This document shows positions 6,965 to 11,320 of a DNA stretch of 11,320 nucleotides, piece after piece. The notes below the pieces were generated by a model that saw nothing but the letters and a program-made list of their open reading frames with translations, was not told where the DNA came from and did not search any database. The position numbers and the translations under genes were made by a program. This DNA is from Actinomycetota bacterium (GTDB lineage: Bacteria > Actinomycetota > Actinomycetes > Nanopelagicales > Nanopelagicaceae): NCBI GenBank assembly GCA_947465365.1, contig CANIAV010000016.1:1-11320 (forward strand). Direction: 5' to 3'. The first letter of the stretch is position 1; each line of letters starts with the position of its first letter.

Positions 6965-7870
6965 GCCAACCATCTCGGTATCGCGCACTTTAGATTTATC
7001 GTGCGTGCACTTGGTGTTGGCCGGTAATTCATTGCAAGGATCGCATAACAAAATTAGCTCGTGGCATGTCTTGGTGCGACAGTTGCGAAATATCTTGCTT
7101 GGGGCTTTGCAGATTTCACATTCGCCTATGACTTTGGCCTTGGTTGAGAAATCAATGGCCATACGCGCATCAAAGGTATAGAGCGAGCCTTCCCAGAGAC
7201 CGCTATCTGCAAACTTTTCACCATATTTAACGATGCCACCGTCGATTTGGTAAACCTCTTTAAAGCCGCGGTTCTTCATAACAACTGACAAGATTTCACA
7301 GCGGATACCGCCCGTGCAATAAGTAACGACCGGCTTTTCTTTTAAGTGATCGTATTTTCCGCTTTCAATCTCGCGGACAAAGTCACGTGAGGTATCAACA
7401 TCAGGCACGATCGCATTCTTAAATTTGCCGATCTTGGCTTCATTTTGATTGCGGCCATCGAAGAAGACCACATCATCGCCACGAGCTTCAACTAGCTCGT
7501 GAACTTGTTCAGGGCGCAGATGTGTTCCGCCGCCGATTACGCCATTTTCATCAACTTTTATTTCATCTGGATTATCAAATGCTACGAGCTCTTTCTTAAC
7601 TGCGATGTAAAGTTTTGGGAATTCATTTCCTGTGCCCTGCGACCATTTAAAGGCGATCTTCTTAAAGCCCGGGTACTTCTTAGTGTTCTTCACATATTTA
7701 CGTAGATCATCGATATCGCCGCCGACTGTGCCATTGATACCAGTTGGTGAAATTAAGATACGGCCCTTTAAATTTAAAGTTTCACAGAGAGTTTTCTGCC
7801 AGAGTTGAACCGCAACAGGATCGCTTATGGGTGTGAAGCCATAATAGAGAAGGACTTTCTGCGGGTTCAT
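6962..7870 (-). CDS. trhO: tRNA uridine(34) hydroxylase, rhodanese-domain TrhO (YceA/UPF0176 family)
   Basis: This 302-residue cytoplasmic protein is of the TrhO family, which uses O2 to hydroxylate uridine 34 of certain tRNAs to 5-hydroxyuridine. The N-terminal ferredoxin-like part contains GRILISPTGINGTVGG (36-51). The rhodanese domain holds FFDGRNQNE (136-144) and the active loop YCTGGIRCE (184-192, catalytic Cys185, second Cys191). It is followed by the family signature QIDGGIVKYGE (208-218) and GSLYTFDARMA (228-238). The C terminus has a cysteine cluster (251, 254, 264, 269, 276, 279, 288), probably metal-binding. All key residues are present and the length is normal. No Shine-Dalgarno site precedes the ATG; TAGAAT lies 6 nt upstream, suggesting a leaderless mRNA. 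The gene converges on pntB and lies downstream of pirin on the same strand, with its own promoter likely. Confidence 0.95.
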   Translation of the reverse strand: MNPQKVLLYYGFTPISDPVAVQLWQKTLCETLNLKGRILISPTGINGTVGGDIDDLRKYVKNTKKYPGFKKIAFKWSQGTGNEFPKLYIAVKKELVAFDNPDEIKVDENGVIGGGTHLRPEQVHELVEARGDDVVFFDGRNQNEAKIGKFKNAIVPDVDTSRDFVREIESGKYDHLKEKPVVTYCTGGIRCEILSVVMKNRGFKEVYQIDGGIVKYGEKFADSGLWEGSLYTFDARMAIDFSTKAKVIGECEICKAPSKIFRNCRTKTCHELILLCDPCNELPANTKCTHDKSKVRDTEMVG

Positions 7871-7876
7871 GTTCGT

Positions 7877-7882
7877 ATTCTA
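7877..7882 (-). promoter_or_regulatory. Predicted -10 element for leaderless trhO mRNA
   Basis: On the minus strand TAGAAT is followed by ACGAAC and the trhO ATG at 7870. The hexamer and the 6-nt spacing are identical to those before argF. No good -35 is seen at 16-18 bp. The element lies downstream of the long hairpin at 7907-7973, so the hairpin would not be part of the trhO mRNA made from this promoter. Confidence 0.55.
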
Positions 7883-7906
7883 TCCACCAAGTAATCAACT
7901 TAAAAC

Positions 7907-7973
7907 ATGCGGAAAATATCTACCGGCGACTGAAAAGATAACTACACAGTCGCCTCATAGACATTTTCCGCAT
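7907..7973. repeat. 67-bp imperfect inverted repeat between pirin and trhO (possible pirin terminator)
   Basis: The outer arms ATGCGGAAAAT (7907-7917) and ATTTTCCGCAT (7963-7973) pair perfectly over 11 bp. After one mismatch, TCTA pairs with TAGA (7919-7922/7958-7961). After a small internal loop, GGCGACTG pairs with CAGTCGCC (7925-7932/7947-7954), leaving a 14-nt loop. TAAA/TTTA outside the arms (7901-7904/7977-7980) can extend it. In total 23 core pairs form. On the minus strand the stem is followed by GTTTTAAG, a weak T-run, so it could end pirin transcription about 85-150 nt after its stop. It could also be a copy of a dispersed palindromic repeat. The pairing is certain on paper; the role is not. 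Confidence 0.7.
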
Positions 7974-7990
7974 TACTTTAGGCCGCAGAA

Positions 7991-8041
7991 TCGCCTTACG
8001 AACTTTTTCGCCTCACGAGCGTCGCCAAGTAAATGGTCGCC
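7991..8041 (-). repeat. Four GGCGA pentamers at about 15-bp intervals in the pirin-trhO gap
   Basis: Read on the minus strand, GGCGA occurs at 8041-8037, 8026-8022, 8012-8008 and 7995-7991, with steps of 15, 14 and 17 bp. A fifth lies in the hairpin stem (7954-7950). The bases between them are only loosely similar (for example GTGAGGCGA and GTAAGGCGA). Each GGCGAC could in principle compete for the single GTCGCC in the hairpin. With the hairpin, this accounts for the whole 186-bp gap; no gene is seen there. Confidence 0.45.
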
Positions 8042-8056
8042 GAAGGGTGATTTCCG

Positions 8057-9100
8057 CTAGTTTTCCTGAAGGTCGGTTGGAGCATTGTGAACATCCAGAA
8101 CGTCCCCGCCCAATTTATCGGTGCGGTTCAAGGGGCGCTTGGCATCTTCCTTATAAATCGCAGGAATTGAGCCAAGTTTACCTTTCTGGAAATCTTCAAA
8201 TGCTTGTAGAACTTCTGCCTTTGTATTCATTACAAATGGCCCCATCCAAGCAACGGGTTCCTTAATTGGTTGGCCACCGAGAATAAATAGTTCCAGGTTT
8301 GGCGAACGTGTTTCCTGTTGATTAGCTGCACGAATTACGATGCTATCGCCATCGCCGAAGACAGTTAGCTGTCCCATTTGTATTGGACGAGCTTCTTCTC
8401 CTGCAAAGCCATGGCCAGACATTGTGTAAACAAGTGCGTTGTAATCCTTGCGCCAAGGAAGGCGTAGTTCTGCACCAGGTGCAATCGTTGCATGAATTAA
8501 AGTAATCGGAGTCTGCGTTGTTCCAGGACCAACATGTCCATCTAATTCACCAGCGATGATACGAATTAGTGAACCGCCATCTGCGCTAGATAAAAGTGCA
8601 ACATCATTTGCGCGCACATCTTGGTAGGCAGGTGGTGACCACTTCTTTGCTGCTGGCAGATTTACCCAAAGTTGGAATCCGTGAAATAAACCGCCGCTCA
8701 TTACCAAATGCTCCGGTGGTGTTTCGATATGCAAAATTCCAGCACCGGCGGTCATCCATTGCGTATCGCCATTTGAAATTGTTCCGCCGCCGCCATTGTT
8801 ATCTTTATGATCAAAGATTCCATCAATAATGTAAGTAACCGTTTCAAATCCGCGGTGTGGGTGCCAAGGAGTTCCCTTTGGTTCACCAGGTGCATATTCA
8901 ACTTCGCCCATTTGATCTAAGTGCACAAATGGATCGAGCTCTGCTAAATCAACGCCAGCAAATGCGCGACGAACCGGAAAGCCTTCACCTTCGAAACCTT
9001 GCGGAGCAGTTGTGATGCTCTTTACGCGACGAGCACGCGAATTCGGCGCATCGCTAACGCGAGGAAGTACGGTGATATCACTTACGGTAACTGCTGGCAT
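8057..9100 (-). CDS. Pirin family protein
   Basis: This 347-residue protein has two cupin domains. The N-terminal cupin carries the metal site: WHPHRGFETVTYIIDG (79-94, His80 and His82) and GDTQWMTAGAGILHIE (111-126, His124 and Glu126). These match the three His and one Glu that bind Fe in pirins. The C-terminal cupin (about 220-300) includes LPWRKDYNALVYTMSGHGF. Some bacterial pirins have quercetinase-like dioxygenase activity and others act as redox-sensing partners of other proteins; the sequence does not decide between them. At 347 residues it is longer than the roughly 230-300 usual for many pirins, with an added tail after residue 310 (KLGSIPAIYKEDAKRPLNRT). An AAGGAG site lies 5 nt before the ATG, and its promoter contains a dense palindrome cluster, so it is probably repressor-controlled. 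Confidence 0.93.
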   Translation of the reverse strand: MPAVTVSDITVLPRVSDAPNSRARRVKSITTAPQGFEGEGFPVRRAFAGVDLAELDPFVHLDQMGEVEYAPGEPKGTPWHPHRGFETVTYIIDGIFDHKDNNGGGGTISNGDTQWMTAGAGILHIETPPEHLVMSGGLFHGFQLWVNLPAAKKWSPPAYQDVRANDVALLSSADGGSLIRIIAGELDGHVGPGTTQTPITLIHATIAPGAELRLPWRKDYNALVYTMSGHGFAGEEARPIQMGQLTVFGDGDSIVIRAANQQETRSPNLELFILGGQPIKEPVAWMGPFVMNTKAEVLQAFEDFQKGKLGSIPAIYKEDAKRPLNRTDKLGGDVLDVHNAPTDLQEN

Positions 9101-9122
9101 TTTTGCTCCTTGTTCGTGAGCG

Positions 9123-9162
9123 CAACTTTAGTTGAACTTTCAACTACCTGCAACTTAAAGTT
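9123..9162. promoter_or_regulatory. Overlapping palindromes: probable repressor operator of pirin
   Basis: Forty bases contain four nested inverted repeats. TAGTTGA-ACTT-TCAACTA (9129-9146) is a perfect 18-bp site. CAACT-TT-AGTTG (9123-9134) and AACTT-A-AAGTT (9152-9162) flank it. AACTTTA (9124-9130) also pairs with TAAAGTT (9156-9162). The main palindrome sits in the spacer between the predicted -35 and -10 of pirin. The size and symmetry suit a dimeric winged-helix repressor of MarR or HxlR type. That is inference; no such regulator gene is in the window. Confidence 0.65.
9125..9153 (-). promoter_or_regulatory. Predicted pirin promoter
   Basis: On the minus strand TTGCAG (9153-9148) is followed by a 17-bp spacer and TAAAGT (9130-9125, 4 of 6 matches to TATAAT). 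The -35 is weak (TTG only). Transcription would start near 9118, giving a leader of about 18 nt that contains the AAGGAG ribosome site at 9111-9106. The operator palindrome overlaps the spacer and the -10. Confidence 0.45.
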
Positions 9163-9175
9163 ACCTAGCGAAAAT

Positions 9176-9184
9176 TGTGGATAA
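9176..9184 (-). promoter_or_regulatory. Perfect DnaA-box sequence (TTATCCACA)
   Basis: The plus-strand bases TGTGGATAA are the exact complement of the classic high-affinity DnaA box TTATCCACA. It lies between the pirin operator and the HNH gene, just before two CTTTTTTA direct repeats (9188-9195 and 9197-9204). There is only one box here, so this is not an origin. It could be a DnaA-regulated promoter site or titration site, or chance. Confidence 0.4.
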
Positions 9185-9233
9185 GGGCTTTTTTACCTTT
9201 TTTATGTCAGTTGGCGCATGCAATATCTGGCCC

Positions 9234-10568
9234 ATGACAACGGCACTTCGCATAAGCGACCAAGAGCCAACCTTCTTGGCCCCAGCGATCGCCGATCTAT
9301 TAAGCGCGATGCCTGGCATCGCCACACTATCTGCCCTTGTTGCGATCAACCCGCAAGAACTTTCGCCAGCCGATCGGATTGATTATCTAACTGCGCTGGA
9401 ACGTCAGACTGGTTGGTTGCAAGCGCTTATGCAGCGCGCAATCGTTGCTGTCGCAGGTTGCGATTCCAGCAAACCAAGCGGTACCGATCCATTCTTTGGA
9501 GTCGATGATGCTGAACGCGAAGATATTTCAACTGCGCTGCGCCTTGCACCTACAACTGCACAATCACGTATCGATGTGGCCCGAACTCTCGTTAACCACC
9601 TACCTAATACTTGCTCTGCTCTAGCAACTGGTGATATCTCCCCCGCACACGCAACTGTTATTGCAAAGGAAACTGCCGCCGCAATTCGCGACGGGTTACC
9701 AGAATCTGCAATATTTGAGATTGAACAAAGAGCAATTGCGCACGCCGAGTTCCATACGCCAGGACAAGTTGCTAACCAAGTACGCACCTCGATCGCTCGT
9801 ATCGCGCCGGAAACTTTTGAAGAAACCGTCGCCCGAGCGCGAGATACCCGGAAAGTCAGTTGCTACACCGAGAGCGATGGCATATCCACCATAGTTGCAA
9901 TTTTGCCGGCCGCAGATGCACAAATTGTCATGAATTCAATTGAAAGTTTTATCCGCGCTGCAACTTCAGATTTAGATGCTGAATCAGACTCCGATCCACG
10001 AAGCGCGGATATGAAACGCGCTGATGCCTTAACTGCCATTGCCAGCGCTTATCTCTCTTCATCTGCAGAAGTTGTTACTCCCCACCGCCGTCCTATCTCT
10101 GTAAATGTAACTATCGATCTACCAACGCTCTTAGGTTTGGCTGAAAACCCAGGACAACTCGCCGGTTACGGTGCAATTCCAGCTTCGGTTGCGCGCGAAC
10201 TTGCTGCCGACGGAAAATGGAAACGATTTATCACCGATCCCCAAACCGGGAATTTATTGGATTACGGAAGACAGAGTTATGAGCCACCGCAAGCGTTAAT
10301 AGATTTCTTAATCGCGCGCGATCGCACCTGTCGCTTCCCTGGTTGTCGAAGATCGGCGGCCTTATCCGATATTGATCATGCCCAAAGTTGGGAGACCGGT
10401 GGGCGAACGTCACCTGATAATTTAGGCGCTCTCTGTCGAAGACACCATCGCCTTAAAACTCACGATGGTTGGAAGGTCGAAAGTCGCCAAGATGGTTCAT
10501 GCACTTGGACATCACCGCTTGGAAAAATCTATCTGACACCAGCTCGTCCGATTGGCGATTCAATTTAA
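9234..10568 (+). CDS. DUF222 / HNH endonuclease domain protein (13E12-type)
   Basis: This 444-residue protein has the actinobacterial DUF222-HNH layout. The N-terminal helical DUF222 region (about residues 20-330) includes RQTGWLQALMQRAIVAVAG and the GDISPAHATVI segment. The HNH domain is near the C terminus: CRFPGC (366-371), DIDHAQSW (379-386, Asp381/His382), GGRTSPDNL (389-397, Asn396) and LCRRHHRLKTHDGW (400-413, Cys401, His404/405). All zinc and catalytic HNH positions look intact. Members are common and often multi-copy in actinobacteria. Their biological role is unclear, and nuclease activity here is inferred from the motif. I chose ATG 9234 because the DUF222-like sequence begins there. 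An ATG at 9204 and a GTG at 9177 are in frame but add unlikely sequence, and the GTG lies inside the DnaA box. No Shine-Dalgarno site is evident. A 36-bp gap follows before the GNAT gene. Confidence 0.88.
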   Translation: MTTALRISDQEPTFLAPAIADLLSAMPGIATLSALVAINPQELSPADRIDYLTALERQTGWLQALMQRAIVAVAGCDSSKPSGTDPFFGVDDAEREDISTALRLAPTTAQSRIDVARTLVNHLPNTCSALATGDISPAHATVIAKETAAAIRDGLPESAIFEIEQRAIAHAEFHTPGQVANQVRTSIARIAPETFEETVARARDTRKVSCYTESDGISTIVAILPAADAQIVMNSIESFIRAATSDLDAESDSDPRSADMKRADALTAIASAYLSSSAEVVTPHRRPISVNVTIDLPTLLGLAENPGQLAGYGAIPASVARELAADGKWKRFITDPQTGNLLDYGRQSYEPPQALIDFLIARDRTCRFPGCRRSAALSDIDHAQSWETGGRTSPDNLGALCRRHHRLKTHDGWKVESRQDGSCTWTSPLGKIYLTPARPIGDSI

Positions 10569-10592
10569 CTCCATCCGTCCATTTCAATAGTC

Positions 10593-10598
10593 CATACT
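10593..10598 (+). promoter_or_regulatory. Weak candidate -10 before the GNAT gene
   Basis: CATACT (4 of 6 to TATAAT) ends 6 nt before the ATG at 10605, and no Shine-Dalgarno site is present. The spacing fits a leaderless start, but the hexamer lacks the first T of TANNNT. The HNH gene ends only 36 bp upstream, so read-through is also possible. Confidence 0.25.
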
Positions 10599-10604
10599 TA
10601 GCGC

Positions 10605-11177
10605 ATGATCTGGTGGCCAAGTGAGATACCTACTCTGCAATATGGCAGATATACCTTGCGCGCGCCTATCGATTCGGATGTGAATTCAATATTTGAAGCT
10701 TGCCAAGATCCGCTTATTCCAAGATTTACCACTGTTCCCGCCAACTACACGATGGCTCATGCCCTTGATTATGTGCAGCGGGTGCCTGCATCAATTGAGC
10801 TGCAGCGGGAAATCCCCTTTGTCATCGAATTTGGGGTGGGTGACGATAAAGAGTTCGCCGGCGTTATCTCCTTCCACACTATAAGCATCGATAACCACCG
10901 CGCGGAAATTGGATATTGGATGCACGCGCCAATGCGTGGCAAAGGTATTGGAACTATGGCTACAAAGATGATCACCGATTATGGCTTTGATACTTTAGGT
11001 TTTAAGCGAATTGAAGCAGCGGTATATACAGATAACACCGCTTCTCAGAAACTTTTATCTTCTGCTGGCTACCAGCGTGAAGGCATACTGCAGCAAAGAG
11101 TTACGCGCTCAAATGGCGATCAGATAGATATGGTTATGTTGGCAGCGATAAACCAGAGCTGGAAAAGGCTAGGCTAA
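10605..11177 (+). CDS. GNAT family N-acetyltransferase (RimJ/RimL-like)
   Basis: This 190-residue protein carries a complete GNAT fold. It transfers acetyl from acetyl-CoA to an amine, with the acceptor unknown. It begins with LRAPIDSDVNSIFEACQDP (18-36), typical of the Acetyltransf_3 (RimJ/RimL) branch that acetylates protein N termini or small molecules. The strand FAGVISFHTISIDNHRAEIG (84-103) leads into the acetyl-CoA loop MRGKGIGTMA (110-119, R-x-x-G-x-G). It continues with GFKRIEAAVYTDNTASQKLL (132-151), where Asn144 and Ser147 are commonly conserved, and SAGYQREG (153-160). The length is normal and no motif is lost. Its upstream neighbour is the HNH gene, and a small membrane protein gene starts 4 bp after its stop, so the latter two may be co-transcribed. 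Neither neighbour suggests a substrate. Confidence 0.9.
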   Translation: MIWWPSEIPTLQYGRYTLRAPIDSDVNSIFEACQDPLIPRFTTVPANYTMAHALDYVQRVPASIELQREIPFVIEFGVGDDKEFAGVISFHTISIDNHRAEIGYWMHAPMRGKGIGTMATKMITDYGFDTLGFKRIEAAVYTDNTASQKLLSSAGYQREGILQQRVTRSNGDQIDMVMLAAINQSWKRLG

Positions 11178-11181
11178 AGGT

Positions 11182-11320
11182 ATGTATTCGTTAGCAGTAC
11201 TAATTGTGATCCTTATGGGGATAGCTTTTCTATCGGGTCCAATTGGGTTACTTCTGACTAGCAATTTAGCGCGCGAATTCTCTAGAAAATACAAGGCGCT
11301 TTGGGTTATCCGTAAACTGA
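11182..11320 (+). CDS. Small membrane protein of unknown function, N-terminal part
   Basis: The frame is open from ATG 11182 to the right edge (46 codons plus one base). The N terminus, MYSLAVLIVILMGIAFLSGP then IGLLLTSNLA, is a single hydrophobic helix (residues 3-25). It is followed by a basic, probably cytoplasmic stretch, REFSRKYKALWVIRKL. I do not recognise the family. The ATG is 4 bp after the GNAT stop. AGG lies 8 nt upstream, and the overlapping TAGGCT ends 6 nt before the ATG, so either a ribosome site or a leaderless promoter could serve it. Confidence 0.6.
   Translation, partial: MYSLAVLIVILMGIAFLSGPIGLLLTSNLAREFSRKYKALWVIRKL

Noticed and set aside
7920..7964. A 14-residue minus-strand ORF (starting MSMRRLCSYL) inside the hairpin
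   Set aside because: It is too short, has no ribosome site, and its codons are fixed by the inverted repeat, so coding evidence is absent.
7907..8041. A CRISPR array or integron attC site in the pirin-trhO gap
   Set aside because: There are no repeated 25-40 bp units with unique spacers, and the attC core sequences (GTTRRRY/RYYYAAC) are not at the arm ends. No cas or integrase gene is present.
7869..8060. A 63-codon plus-strand open frame through the pirin-trhO gap
   Set aside because: It has no ribosome site and begins inside the trhO start region. It simply reads through the hairpin on the opposite strand, and no protein family is recognised.
8047..8265. A 72-codon plus-strand open frame opposite the 3' end of pirin
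   Set aside because: It is a shadow of the pirin coding strand, with no family resemblance and no ribosome site.
9177..9233. GTG 9177 or ATG 9204 as the HNH gene start
   Set aside because: The translated extension is unlike DUF222 proteins, no ribosome site precedes either codon, and 9177 lies within the DnaA-box sequence.
1..11320. tRNA, rRNA, insertion sequence or prophage
   Set aside because: No cloverleaf with a T-loop, no rRNA-like segments, no transposase or phage structural motifs were seen on either strand. Gene style is uniform across the window.

Overview
The window looks like chromosomal sequence from a small-genome, moderately AT-rich actinobacterium. A freshwater acI-type lineage (Nanopelagicales, Planktophila/Nanopelagicus-like) is my best guess. 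This rests on actinobacterial marker families and neighbourhoods (DUF3039, clpS-DUF2017-mec, DUF222/HNH protein, three-gene pnt operon), a GC content that by eye is a little under 50 %, and very tight packing with 1-4 bp gene overlaps. No 16S rRNA or other decisive marker is present.

Region 1 (1-3122, minus strand) is one apparent operon read right to left: a DUF3039 zinc-ribbon protein, an exported family-18 glycoside hydrolase, the Clp adaptor clpS, a DUF2017 protein and the start of mec (JAMM peptidase for CysO-cysteine), which runs off the left edge. ClpS-DUF2017-Mec is a known actinobacterial neighbourhood linking N-degron proteolysis and sulfur-carrier-dependent cysteine synthesis. The secreted glycosidase, which overlaps clpS by one base, is the unexpected member.

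Region 2 (3123-6954, plus strand) starts divergently with a stand-alone ornithine carbamoyltransferase (argF) and continues with pntAA-pntAB-pntB. The pnt genes encode the proton-translocating nicotinamide nucleotide transhydrogenase, which uses the proton gradient to make NADPH.

Region 3 (6955-9100, minus strand) converges on pntB with a short stem-loop at the junction. It holds trhO (rhodanese-type tRNA U34 hydroxylase), a 186-bp gap with a long imperfect hairpin and repeated GGCGA pentamers, and a pirin gene.

Region 4 (9101-11320, plus strand) has a dense set of palindromes in the pirin promoter and a perfect lone DnaA box. These are followed by a DUF222/HNH nuclease-like protein, a RimJ/RimL-type GNAT acetyltransferase and the beginning of a small membrane protein cut by the right edge.

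The most striking pattern is in the gene starts. Several genes that begin a transcription unit (DUF3039, argF, pntAA, trhO, probably the last partial gene and possibly the GNAT) have a TANNNT-like -10 hexamer ending 6-7 nt before the ATG, which implies leaderless mRNAs. Genes inside operons, plus pirin, mostly use Shine-Dalgarno sites or stop/start overlaps. I found no phage, IS element, CRISPR array, rRNA or tRNA, and no clear new multi-gene system. The most unusual pieces are the pirin-trhO gap, the pirin operator cluster and the leaderless start pattern.
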